Origin: Alphaproteobacteria bacterium UBA5343
GTDB lineage: Bacteria > Pseudomonadota > Alphaproteobacteria > RF32 > UBA5343
NCBI GenBank assembly: GCA_002410125.1
Contig: DHQH01000060.1
Coordinates: 13,603-30,104 of the forward strand
Direction: 5' to 3'
Length of the DNA stretch: 16,502 nucleotides
In this document: positions 1 to 7,236 of the stretch, piece by piece
Layout: every line of letters begins with the position of its first letter
Numbering within the stretch: the stretch's first letter is position 1
Translations under genes and position numbers: made by a program
The notes under the pieces: model-generated
Seen by the model: only the letters and a program-made list of their open reading frames with translations
What the model was told of the DNA's origin: nothing
The model's database searches: none

Positions 1-862
1 CTTTACCAAACCATTTGGCTTTTAGAGCATAATATCTATGAGAGATGTTTTTGAAATTATTTTTTACAGATAAAACAAGAGCGTCAACTACTTCGTCTTC
101 TACTTGATTTCGAAGGTTTTGATGGGTGATTGGTTTTGCATAACCTCTTTTTTCATCACTTAATTGTTTGTCTTTAGCAAGAGTATTAGTGATATGGGAG
201 AAAATATGAATATTTTCTTTTGAAACCCTATTGATTTCTTTACTAGCTTTTTCTCTTGTTTTTTCGTCTGGAGATAAAACCAACTTTGAGATTTCTGCAT
301 CATTATATTCTTTACCATCAACATTATATACTAATTTTGCTGAATGCTCATCATATAATCTAACCCAAGCATCTGTTGAGGTTAAACTTTTATCATGCAA
401 TACTTCTTCTAACTCTTCTGAGAGTTGATAGTCTTTAAATCTTCTGACTTTATCAAGCCATGCCTCATATTCCTTTAGTTTTGGATTTTTAAGCATTTCT
501 TCCATCTTATCTGTTTTGATTTGATTAATTTCTAAAGTATAGAAAATTGTGTATTTTGATAGTTCAGTTAATTTTTCTGAGATATTTTGTTCAAATGATA
601 AAGCATCAGCATCGTTATATCTAGTTACAACATATAAATGAGAATAAACGGAAATTCTATAAGATATTTTACTTATATCTTCATATTCCTTAATAGAATC
701 GGCAAATTCATCTGATAATAAATTATCTAGATGATCTTTATATTTCTTGTTAAAGGATTTTAACCTTGTTTCTAAAGTCTTAATATCTGATTGTAATACT
801 TTACTTTGAGGTGAATCATATAAGTCACTTAAATCCCATGAAGGTAGATTTTGTTCTGTCAT
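1..862 (-). CDS. pepF: Oligoendopeptidase F (M3B metallopeptidase), N-terminal part, truncated by window edge
   Basis: Reading the minus strand from the ATG at 860-862 gives 287 uninterrupted codons to the left edge. The protein begins MTEQNLPSWDLSDLYDSP, the usual start of bacterial oligoendopeptidase F. It later has RNQVEDEVVDALVLSVKNNF and ISHRYYALKAKWFG, both typical of the segment before the catalytic domain in this family. The zinc site HExxH lies further on and is not in the window, so activity cannot be judged. Known role of the family: cytoplasmic zinc endopeptidase that degrades short peptides. An SD (AAGGAAA) sits about 5 nt before the ATG. No signal peptide is seen. The family call is firm; the exact subgroup is not. 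Confidence 0.88.
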   Translation of the reverse strand, partial: MTEQNLPSWDLSDLYDSPQSKVLQSDIKTLETRLKSFNKKYKDHLDNLLSDEFADSIKEYEDISKISYRISVYSHLYVVTRYNDADALSFEQNISEKLTELSKYTIFYTLEINQIKTDKMEEMLKNPKLKEYEAWLDKVRRFKDYQLSEELEEVLHDKSLTSTDAWVRLYDEHSAKLVYNVDGKEYNDAEISKLVLSPDEKTREKASKEINRVSKENIHIFSHITNTLAKDKQLSDEKRGYAKPITHQNLRNQVEDEVVDALVLSVKNNFKNISHRYYALKAKWFGK

Positions 863-903
863 TTTATTTCCTTGAAAAATTATTGTTTTATTTATTATTT
901 GGA

Positions 904-940
904 GTATATATTATATATGTAATAAAAGTGTAAAGATTTT
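904..940 (-). promoter_or_regulatory. Possible promoter region for the pepF gene
   Basis: On the minus strand there is TTTACA (929-934) followed by a run of overlapping -10-like hexamers, including TATAAT at 910-915 and TATATA-like hexamers closer to pepF. The spacing to the perfect TATAAT is only 13 nt. One of the neighbouring hexamers, at 15-18 nt, would have to be the real -10. In such AT-rich DNA chance matches are common, so this is a weak call. Confidence 0.25.
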
Positions 941-998
941 AAATAAAAAAATATGTTACAATAAACTATTATAAGTCAACAGATAAGAGAGTTACTTT

Positions 999-1952
999 AT
1001 GATAAAAGCTCAGCTGCAAAGGGACTATGTTAATGCTATTATTGATAGCAATACTAGGTCTATTAATCAATATTTAGAAAATGGTGGTGATGTAAATGCA
1101 GAGCATTTATTATCTGTTGCTGAGCATGATAAATTTAAAACGCCGGCTTATATTCATGCTATCAATTCATCAGAAGAGAACTTTCAATACCTATATAAAA
1201 ATAAGATGGACTTTTCGAGATTAAATTTAAATTGCGAACAGATATTAAATTACAGAGATAGTAAGCACAGACCTATTAACCCTAAAAATGTTCAGTATCT
1301 GCTAGACAATAAAGTTTTAACTCCTAACAATGACTTTTATGAAAAGATTATTGATTTATCTTATTGCTCGAAAGGTCCTAAAATGACATTAGGTAAAAAC
1401 TGGATTGATTTAGCAGTTAAGAATAACCCTAAGATTTTAAGTCCTAAGACAAATAAAGCTGTTACGACCCCTCTTTTTGATATTCACAAAAGAGATTATA
1501 AAGGATTTTCAGAAGCAATTATTGAAAATGCAGAAAAACAAGGTATGAAAGATTATATTAATATCAGAAATGATAAAGGAATGACTGCATTAATGTATCA
1601 TGCAACAGGAAATGAAAGAGAAGCTGATATTTCTATGAGAACTAATGCAATCAAGAAACTATTAGCCCTTGGTGCAGAAGTTACAAAAGATGATATTAAG
1701 ACTTTAGAAAAAATGAATACATCACCTGAAATTGTGAGTTTTGTAAGATTTAATGCTAATTTATATAATAATCCTGAAACTACACCACAAATTGATAAGA
1801 AAGAAAAAAGCAGAACTGTTCAGATGAAACATGATACTAATGAAATGCAAGCAAGATTTGCTAATAAACTAAAAACCGTTAGAATGCATAAATTTAATGA
1901 AGCAAAAATTGCAAAAGAAATTGCTGATAGACGAGGAATGCAAAGAGCATAA
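999..1952 (+). CDS. Ankyrin-repeat-like protein
   Basis: This 317-residue protein has helix-turn-helix units resembling ankyrin repeats. The clearest are at about residues 9-35 (SINQYLENGGDVNA) and 187-232 (NDKGMTALMYHA, then AIKKLLALGAEV, the classic end of a repeat). The middle is degenerate, so there may be only two to four real repeats. The last 55 residues or so are highly charged and probably helical, rich in Lys and Arg. There is no signal peptide or membrane segment. The ATG at 999 has a purine-rich SD (AAGAGAG) 7 nt upstream. It is a monocistronic gene that ends at a strong terminator. Ankyrin proteins mediate protein-protein contacts. In host-associated bacteria some are secreted effectors, but nothing here shows secretion and no partner is known. 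Confidence 0.75.
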   Translation: MIKAQLQRDYVNAIIDSNTRSINQYLENGGDVNAEHLLSVAEHDKFKTPAYIHAINSSEENFQYLYKNKMDFSRLNLNCEQILNYRDSKHRPINPKNVQYLLDNKVLTPNNDFYEKIIDLSYCSKGPKMTLGKNWIDLAVKNNPKILSPKTNKAVTTPLFDIHKRDYKGFSEAIIENAEKQGMKDYINIRNDKGMTALMYHATGNEREADISMRTNAIKKLLALGAEVTKDDIKTLEKMNTSPEIVSFVRFNANLYNNPETTPQIDKKEKSRTVQMKHDTNEMQARFANKLKTVRMHKFNEAKIAKEIADRRGMQRA

Positions 1953-1973
1953 AAAATAAATTTAACAGATAAG

Positions 1974-2006
1974 AAAAAAGCCTCTCTTTATTTGAGAGGC
2001 TTTTTT
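1974..2006. terminator. Bidirectional Rho-independent terminator
   Basis: A perfect stem GCCTCTC (1980-1986) / GAGAGGC (1994-2000) with a 7-nt loop is flanked by six A on the left and six T on the right. Each strand therefore reads as hairpin plus U-tract. It lies between the convergent ankyrin gene (stop 22 nt upstream of the A-tract) and the minus-strand small gene ending at 2013, and can serve both. Confidence 0.92.
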
Positions 2007-2012
2007 GGTTGT

Positions 2013-2264
2013 TTAGTTATTAATATTATCGTTTAAGTGAGCTCTAAGAGAGGCAGCTGGCAAGAGTGTATCATCTGTTTTTCTATGATTACCACCTTTA
2101 GAAACAAAAATCACACCACCATCATCTTGTCTTATAGCTTCTTTACTGGCAATAATTGCAGCTTTTCTTTCCTCTACAGGTCTTGTTTCGACTATATCTT
2201 GCTCATCATGATCTGTATATAAGTCTGCTAGCTCATCAAATTCAATATCTAAATCATTAGTCAT
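2013..2264 (-). CDS. Small acidic protein of unknown function
   Basis: This is an 83-residue ORF that I do not recognise. The first 25 residues are strongly acidic (LDIEFDELADLYTDHDEQD). The middle is mixed-charge (EERKAAIIASKEAIRQDD), and the C-terminus has DDTLLPAASLRAHLND. There is no membrane segment, signal peptide or cysteine. Support for a real gene comes from an AGGG Shine-Dalgarno about 9 nt before the ATG, a promoter-like sequence further upstream, and a terminator directly after the stop. It is separated from livF by about 70 nt on the same strand, so read-through from the transporter operon is also possible. An ORF of 61 codons on the opposite strand covers the same ground but has no comparable signals. 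Confidence 0.6.
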   Translation of the reverse strand: MTNDLDIEFDELADLYTDHDEQDIVETRPVEERKAAIIASKEAIRQDDGGVIFVSKGGNHRKTDDTLLPAASLRAHLNDNINN

Positions 2265-2303
2265 ATTAATTTACCCTATATATTTTTTATCGTTATGAGG
2301 AGT

Positions 2304-2331
2304 TATATAATATATTTTGACAAAAAAGCAA
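2304..2331 (-). promoter_or_regulatory. Candidate sigma-70-type promoter for the 83-residue protein gene
   Basis: On the minus strand TTGCTT (2326-2331) is followed after 16 nt by TATATA (2304-2309), a reasonable -35/-10 pair ending 40 nt before the ATG at 2264. The gap 2265-2333 shows no convincing terminator for livF; the only inverted repeat is a 4-bp AAGC/GCTT. The small gene may therefore be both independently transcribed and part of the operon tail. Confidence 0.35.
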
Positions 2332-2333
2332 GC

Positions 2334-3080
2334 TTAATCTACAAAAATTTGATCTAGCATTTTTGTAATTGTATTACTATCTGGATTCCCCTCTGTGGCT
2401 ATTTTACCTTGATTTAGAATATAAGTATAATCAACAATTGGTAAAAGTGATTTTAGATTATGCTCAACAATTACAAAAGTTGTGCCTAAGGTTTGGTTTA
2501 TTTCTTTGATTTTATTAAAAGTTTCAACCACTAACCCTGGAGCTAAGCCAATTGATGGTTCATCAAGCAGCATAATTCTTGGCTTGGTAATTAATCCTCT
2601 GGCAAGAGCTACCATTTGTTGCTGACCGCCAGATAAGTTACCAGCTTTATGTTCTAATCTACCATCCAGCATTGGAAATAGTTCCAAAACTTCTTCAATT
2701 CTTTTTTCTATTACTTTCTTATCTTTGATAAAATGCAAACCTAACTCTAGATTCTCTTTCACACTCATATTTGGAAATATTCGGTGATCTTGCGGAATGA
2801 ATGAAACACCTTTTTGAATAAGAGTATGAGGTTTAGCAATAATTTTCTTATCATCTAAAACAACTTCACCATGGGTTGGAGTTATTAAACCAAAGACTGT
2901 TTTAAGTAGAGTTGACTTCCCTGCTCCGTTTGGTCCCATTAAAAGTGTGATTTTTTTATCTGCAAATTTCATATTCACATCTGATAATACTTGTAAATCA
3001 CCATATCCGGCATCTATATTTCTTACTTCTAACACCCCATTTAATGGGGTACAACTTGTTGTGTTACTATTTTTCTTCAT
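2334..3080 (-). CDS. livF: Branched-chain amino acid ABC transporter ATPase LivF
   Basis: This 248-residue protein is the second ATPase of a LIV/HAAT-type importer. It acts on the cytoplasmic face, pairing with LivG to drive transport. Visible motifs are Walker A GPNGAGKST (49-57), Q-loop Gln97, signature LSGGQ (149-153), Walker B IMLLDEPS with Glu174, and H-loop His207. All catalytic residues are intact. The start is set at the ATG at 3080, which has the SD GAGGAAAC. An in-frame upstream TTG at 3116 lacks such a signal. LivF proteins normally begin near LEVRNIDAGYG; here about 16 extra residues (MKKNSNTTSCTPLNGV) precede it, encoded by a duplicated segment that contains a palindrome. The gene is the last of the operon, and its start codon overlaps a leader ORF. 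Confidence 0.95.
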   Translation of the reverse strand: MKKNSNTTSCTPLNGVLEVRNIDAGYGDLQVLSDVNMKFADKKITLLMGPNGAGKSTLLKTVFGLITPTHGEVVLDDKKIIAKPHTLIQKGVSFIPQDHRIFPNMSVKENLELGLHFIKDKKVIEKRIEEVLELFPMLDGRLEHKAGNLSGGQQQMVALARGLITKPRIMLLDEPSIGLAPGLVVETFNKIKEINQTLGTTFVIVEHNLKSLLPIVDYTYILNQGKIATEGNPDSNTITKMLDQIFVD

Positions 3081-3152
3081 TTTGTTTCCTCTAACACCCC
3101 ATTTAATGGGGTACAACTTATTGTGTTGCTATTTTTCTTCATTTTGTTTCCT
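3029..3152. repeat. 62-bp tandem direct repeat, two copies, across the livF start
   Basis: Copy 1 is 3029-3090 and copy 2 is 3091-3152. They differ at only two positions (60 of 62 identical), and the first 6 nt of a third copy (CTAACA) follow at 3153. Each copy carries, on the minus strand, a Shine-Dalgarno, an ATG and the first codons of livF, plus one palindrome ACCCCATTTAATGGGGT. The period of 62 is not a multiple of 3, so the outer copy cannot simply extend LivF and instead encodes a separate leader ORF. Confidence 0.95.
3077..3142 (-). CDS. 21-residue leader ORF overlapping livF, derived from a duplicated livF start
   Basis: Starting at the ATG at 3140-3142, with the same AGGAAAC Shine-Dalgarno as livF, the frame runs 21 codons. 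Its TGA (3077-3079) overlaps the livF ATG as ATGA. The first 18 codons match those of livF except one (MKKNSNTI versus MKKNSNTT); the peptide then ends in EETK. This layout would allow translational coupling by termination-reinitiation. It shows no run of regulatory codons such as Leu, Ile or Val, so classic attenuation is not suggested. Whether the peptide is made or merely a by-product of the tandem duplication is unknown. Confidence 0.5.
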   Translation of the reverse strand: MKKNSNTISCTPLNGVLEETK

Positions 3153-3179
3153 CTAACATCTTAATCTTACCATTTTTAA

Positions 3180-3914
3180 TCACTCTCCCAAATATGCGTG
3201 TTTTACTTTTTCATCAGCAAAAACTTCTTCTGCTTTGCCTTGTTTTAGTAGTTTTCCAGCATCCATTACGACAACATTATCACAGATTTCTTTTATTAAT
3301 GCGATGTTATGCTCAACCAAAATGATGGTTTTGTGTTTGGCTTTTAAGTCATTAATGATTGATTTAATCTTTTCAACAATTTCTGGGAAAAGACCTGAAA
3401 ATGGTTCATCAAGTAAATAAATATCTGCGTTACTTGCTAATGCTCTACCGATTTCTAGTAATTTTCTTTGACCATAAGATAGGTTTTCGGCTAGTTCATG
3501 TCTTTTATGGCTTAGGCTGATAGTTTCTAAAATATGATCTAGAAATTCTTCATAATCTTCAGTTCCAACTTCTAAAATAGAATCGTAAGTGCCTGTTTTT
3601 GAAATAGCTAACATAATATTATCTTCTACGGATAATTGACTAATCAAGCGGCAATCTTGAAAAGTTCTAGCGATTTTTAAGTCTCGAAGTTTGGTACATT
3701 TAATTCTTGTAAAACCTTTATCACGGATAAAAATCTCACCAGCGGTTGGATCATAAACACCACTAATCAAGTTAAAAAGAGTTGTTTTACCGCAACCATT
3801 AGGTCCGACCAAACCAGTTGCAAGACCAGCTGGGAAAGAAACTGTCAGATCATCAACAGCCTTAACCCCCATAAAATGCATTGATAAATTTTTTGTATTT
3901 AATATTCCACTCAT
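3180..3914 (-). CDS. livG: Branched-chain amino acid ABC transporter ATPase LivG
   Basis: This 244-residue protein is the first ATPase subunit of the LIV/HAAT importer and a cytoplasmic partner of LivF and the permeases. Motifs are Walker A GPNGCGKTT (37-45), Q-loop Gln86 in RTFQDCRL, signature LSYGQ (145-149), Walker B IYLLDEPF with Glu170, and H-loop His202. The signature has Tyr in place of the more common Gly at its third position, which is tolerated in LivG proteins. Its start lies 1 nt after the stop of the preceding SBP gene. The only SD-like stretch (GGGGGT) lies inside that gene and at a long distance, so livG translation is probably coupled to it. The Thr-Gly-Thr-Tyr region near 107-120 is shorter than in enterobacterial LivG. 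Confidence 0.95.
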   Translation of the reverse strand: MSGILNTKNLSMHFMGVKAVDDLTVSFPAGLATGLVGPNGCGKTTLFNLISGVYDPTAGEIFIRDKGFTRIKCTKLRDLKIARTFQDCRLISQLSVEDNIMLAISKTGTYDSILEVGTEDYEEFLDHILETISLSHKRHELAENLSYGQRKLLEIGRALASNADIYLLDEPFSGLFPEIVEKIKSIINDLKAKHKTIILVEHNIALIKEICDNVVVMDAGKLLKQGKAEEVFADEKVKHAYLGE

Positions 3915-3915
3915 T

Positions 3916-4983
3916 TTAATTAATTACCCCCGATGTGCCGTTTTTTATTATTTTAAGAGTTGCTTTAGTTGGTATGATATTATCTTTTATAATGGTTTTA
4001 CCAAAAGCAGTATCAATCTCACCCATATTGTTGATTGCTTTTATTATTTCCGTAGTAGAAATATCAGCGCCCTCTTTTTCAAATATATCCAATAATATAT
4101 TAGTTGCGTTATAAGTAAAGGCTGATATTGGCTTTATGTCTTTATAGTAAGCTTTTTTATATTCTTTAGCAATATCAATGCTAGGATTTGCAAGAGAGAC
4201 AAACCAAGCATCATTGAAAGCATCTTTATGAGTTGCATAATCAAAAGTTTCTAATGATGTTACTGGTTTGGTATTTCCTAATTGGTCTAACTGTCTTTTC
4301 ATTTTTTCCATAGCAGCACCCATTACTGCAAAAACATAAATATCTGGGTCTTTTTCAATTGCTCCTCTTAGAGCTAAGCGATAATCATTTTCATTTGGGT
4401 TGAAAGTTAAGCTATCTAAAACTTTAATGTTCGTTTCTTGTAATACTTTTATAAAATCATCAACATAAACCTTACTCCAGGCATAATTTTGTTTCAAAAT
4501 AACAACTGATTTGATATCTCTTTTTTGTAGTTCTTTCGCCATTTTACGACCTAATTCATCAGTCATCGTGTAATGAAGGATATTATTTTTATAGTTGAGT
4601 GTTTCTGGTGTATTATCTATAGAAATATGTGGTAGATTATGTTGTTCTGCGAGTGGAGCAATTGGCCCTGCGGCAACACTCCAAATAGAAATAGCAGCTT
4701 TTACCTTATCAATGGTGGCTAGTTTATTAAAAGCAAGAGCGGCTGTTTTTGATTCATATTTAAAATCTTCAAATATAAAATCATATTGATTTTGAAGATT
4801 ATCTTTTCTTTGGTTATAGGCAAGCATTACACCATTTTTAGCATCATTACCTGTTTCAGCTAAATCACCTGATAATGGTAACACTACTCCTATTCCTATT
4901 GATGGAGTTTTAGACCGCTTAACCGTCAAAGCAAAAGCTAAAATTAATATAACAATAATTAATATCCAGTATTTATTTTTCAT
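3916..4983 (-). CDS. Substrate-binding protein of amino-acid-type ABC importer (SBP 1)
   Basis: This is a 355-residue type I periplasmic-binding protein of the Leu/Ile/Val-binding (Peripla_BP_6) kind. A hydrophobic anchor spans residues 5-21, with no cysteine anywhere in the protein. The lobe-1 opening is GVVLPLSGD (32-40), the putative pocket region is SIWSVAAGP (99-107), the lobe-2 motif is NENDYR (197-202), and Glu245 in TSLETFDY is a likely ligand contact. Its closest relative in the window is the SBP at 14892-15974, which shares the 13-residue run YDFIFEDFKYESK and the ending INNMG.IDT.FG. The start overlaps the previous stop by ATGA, and the SD is AAGGAT. Last SBP before livG. The actual ligand is not known. 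Confidence 0.88.
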   Translation of the reverse strand: MKNKYWILIIVILILAFALTVKRSKTPSIGIGVVLPLSGDLAETGNDAKNGVMLAYNQRKDNLQNQYDFIFEDFKYESKTAALAFNKLATIDKVKAAISIWSVAAGPIAPLAEQHNLPHISIDNTPETLNYKNNILHYTMTDELGRKMAKELQKRDIKSVVILKQNYAWSKVYVDDFIKVLQETNIKVLDSLTFNPNENDYRLALRGAIEKDPDIYVFAVMGAAMEKMKRQLDQLGNTKPVTSLETFDYATHKDAFNDAWFVSLANPSIDIAKEYKKAYYKDIKPISAFTYNATNILLDIFEKEGADISTTEIIKAINNMGEIDTAFGKTIIKDNIIPTKATLKIIKNGTSGVIN

Positions 4984-6110
4984 TTGATATCCTTTAAGTC
5001 ATAGCTAATCATTTTGCCGTTTTCTACTCTTCTAAAAGTTGGGATTGAGTGGATTAGTCCCTGCTCATCTATTGTGATTTCGCTTACTGCAGATGGGAAG
5101 TTTTCAACTCTATGAATAGTGTTCACAACATCAAAGTTAGTTGGTAAGATTTCGCCTGCCTTTGGAGTGGTGTTTTCAAAACCATAATGGATAAGTTTAA
5201 TAATATCATAAGCAAAGCCAGTGCCATAGCTTGGCTCCATATTATATGATTTGATATATCTAGCATTAAATTCATCAGCATAATCAGAGATTGTTATCTC
5301 ATATCCACCATTAAACATATCTTTATGCTCGCTAGTATCAAAACAAGCAATTGTAGATATGTTGCGGTTTTTAATTCCTAAATCATGCATTTGTTTTACT
5401 AGAATTTCTAACTCTGGAGATAATGCTTGGATATAATAATGATCAGCTCCTAAAGATTTGGCTTTTTCTATTAAAGTAGTAAATTGTTTTTCACCCTTAT
5501 GAAATTTATCAAAGAAGACAACTTCCATATCATCAATGTTTGCGACAATATCTCTTACATCTTCAGCAGTTTTAATGGAGCCTGCACGAGAGGCACTTAG
5601 AATTGCAAGTTTCTTTATTTTTAAATGCTTTATAAGCTCTATGTATTTTTCTACTTGAGCTTCAATTTGAGTGAAATGGATAAAGTTATAATGACCTTGT
5701 GCTGCATCTGGGTGCCAAGTTTCACCAAAGTGAAGCACTTTATTTTGAGTTGCGATTGGATTTGCAACTAGACCAGCTCCTGAAAAATATGTTACTAATG
5801 CTTGGGTTTTGTTTACATTAATGAGCTTGTGTGCAGCTATAGCGGTTTTCTTTGCTTCTAGCATATCATCTTCAAATATAATCTCATATTGATATTTATT
5901 ATGAGGAAGAGAGTTAATATCTTCCATTGCCATCATCATCGCATTTTTAGCACCCTCACCTAAATTGGCTACCTTACCAGTGATTGGTAGGATAGCTCCA
6001 ATATTTACTACAGGCTTATTAGTTGTAGATTTAGTTTGATTATTCTTATTAATCAGCAACAAAGATAATGCAACAAAAATGATTAATATTATAATACTGT
6101 ATTTTTTCAT
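4980..6110 (-). CDS. Substrate-binding protein of amino-acid-type ABC importer (SBP 2), altered pocket
   Basis: A 376-residue SBP with a hydrophobic segment at 5-20 (SIIILIIFVALSLLLI) followed by an Asn/Lys/Thr-rich linker. Lobe 1 begins NIGAILPITG. The pocket strand is VTYFSGAG (106-113), and an aromatic contact is expected around HF (145-146). Two features set it apart. The acidic residue conserved at this position in the other paralogs is Ala255 here (STIACFD). The lobe-2 motif is HKGEKQF rather than GEKDFR, with the Arg lost. Its ligand may therefore lack an alpha-amino group, or binding may be impaired. The junction with the upstream gene is AAGGAA-TAG-GTAG-ATG, so the SD is formed by the last codons of that gene. 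The C-terminal region (FPSAV) resembles SBPs 7 and 8. Confidence 0.87.
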   Translation of the reverse strand: MKKYSIIILIIFVALSLLLINKNNQTKSTTNKPVVNIGAILPITGKVANLGEGAKNAMMMAMEDINSLPHNKYQYEIIFEDDMLEAKKTAIAAHKLINVNKTQALVTYFSGAGLVANPIATQNKVLHFGETWHPDAAQGHYNFIHFTQIEAQVEKYIELIKHLKIKKLAILSASRAGSIKTAEDVRDIVANIDDMEVVFFDKFHKGEKQFTTLIEKAKSLGADHYYIQALSPELEILVKQMHDLGIKNRNISTIACFDTSEHKDMFNGGYEITISDYADEFNARYIKSYNMEPSYGTGFAYDIIKLIHYGFENTTPKAGEILPTNFDVVNTIHRVENFPSAVSEITIDEQGLIHSIPTFRRVENGKMISYDLKDIK

Positions 6111-6114
6111 CTAC

Positions 6115-7221
6115 CTATTCCTTTAACAAACTGGTTTGACCGTCTTTAATAACCTTAAAGATTGTCGGTTCTGCAATAATTTTTGAATCTGGAATTTCTA
6201 ACCTGCCAGTTGCACCTTCTATTGATTTAACCGTTTTTAGGCTTTCTTCAATATTATCAGCGGTGATATTATCTAATTTGTCAATGGCTTTTGATAAGAT
6301 AAGAATAGCGTTATAAGCATGAGCTGAAGTGGCAGTAAAGTCCTTATTATACTTATGTCGAAAATCTTTTACCATATCATCAGTTGGATCTTTTGCATCT
6401 GTGTACCAATCGCCCTCATATAAATCTTTATATTGAGTGTAACCAAAGGTTTCAAATGATGTGAGTGGTATTTTATATCCTAATTCTCTTAATTGTTTAG
6501 TAAATATCTCTAAAGCTGGAGGGTCTATTACCAAAACAATCATTTGTGGTTTATCTTCCATCATTTTATTAATTGGAATTCTAAAATCTCTTTGATTTAG
6601 GTTAAATCTAAGGATAGAAGAAATTTTAATATTCTCTTTCTTTGCTTCTTTACTAAGAGAATTTAACATATTATTGCCCCAAGTGTCATTTTGGATAACA
6701 ACCGCAATATTATTAACTCCATCTTTTTTCATTTTAGAAACAGATAGAGATGTATGAGTGTCTGGCATTGCACTAATGATATGACTATAATCTAAATCAG
6801 CTATTTTTGATGAATTATCTACTGCAAAATGTACAATTTTATCCTTTTGGGCCAATGGAGCTACTGCCAAACCTGTAGTTGACCACATAGAGATAATAGC
6901 AGATACTTTGTCTTGGTGAACAAGTTTATTATAAACTGTTATGGTATCTCTTGCTAAAAAACGATTATCTTCTGCAATTAGCTCATATTTATATTTTGAG
7001 TTTTTATTTATATGATGAAGTGCAAATAAAGAACCATCTTTTAATTCCTTACCCTTATCAGCAAATTCTCCTGTAAATGGAGCGATAAGTCCTATTTTAA
7101 CTATGTTTGGTTGTCTATCTGATTTTGTTTGTTGCTTTGTTAGCCTTACACCGCCAAAAATCAGCATTAGACCTATTACCAATAGTATAGTGTTTTTATA
7201 TTTTTTTGTTATTTGCACCAT
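6115..7221 (-). CDS. Substrate-binding protein of amino-acid-type ABC importer (SBP 3)
   Basis: A 368-residue SBP. Residues 11-25 are hydrophobic after a Lys-rich start (MVQITKKYKN), then a charged linker leads to lobe 1 at IGLIAPFTGEFA (43-54). The pocket strand is SMWSTTG (111-117) and Glu257 lies in TSFETFGY. The lobe-2 motif is degenerate (NLNQRDFR), retaining DFR. Where most paralogs have H followed by an aromatic residue, this one reads SHIISAM, so the aromatic contact is absent. It is the first gene after livM, 15 nt downstream of its stop, with SD AAGGA 8 nt before the ATG. It is cysteine-free. Membership of the family is certain; the ligand is not predictable. Confidence 0.87.
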   Translation of the reverse strand: MVQITKKYKNTILLVIGLMLIFGGVRLTKQQTKSDRQPNIVKIGLIAPFTGEFADKGKELKDGSLFALHHINKNSKYKYELIAEDNRFLARDTITVYNKLVHQDKVSAIISMWSTTGLAVAPLAQKDKIVHFAVDNSSKIADLDYSHIISAMPDTHTSLSVSKMKKDGVNNIAVVIQNDTWGNNMLNSLSKEAKKENIKISSILRFNLNQRDFRIPINKMMEDKPQMIVLVIDPPALEIFTKQLRELGYKIPLTSFETFGYTQYKDLYEGDWYTDAKDPTDDMVKDFRHKYNKDFTATSAHAYNAILILSKAIDKLDNITADNIEESLKTVKSIEGATGRLEIPDSKIIAEPTIFKVIKDGQTSLLKE

Positions 7222-7236
7222 TTGGTTATTCCTTGG

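Noticed and set aside
231..428. 65-codon plus-strand ORF
   Set aside because: It lies wholly inside the pepF gene on the other strand, which has clear family motifs; its translation resembles nothing and has no SD.
956..972. Promoter for the ankyrin-like gene (TACAAT at 957-962 or TATTAT at 967-972)
   Set aside because: No acceptable -35 hexamer lies at the right spacing, and such hexamers are expected by chance in this AT-rich gap.
2334..3116. livF starting at the in-frame TTG at 3116
   Set aside because: The upstream codon is TTG without a suitable SD. The ATG at 3080 has a strong GAGGAAAC signal and gives a length nearer the family norm.
3029..3158. CRISPR or satellite-type array
   Set aside because: There are only two contiguous copies with no spacers, and each copy is a piece of the livF start; it is a local tandem duplication.
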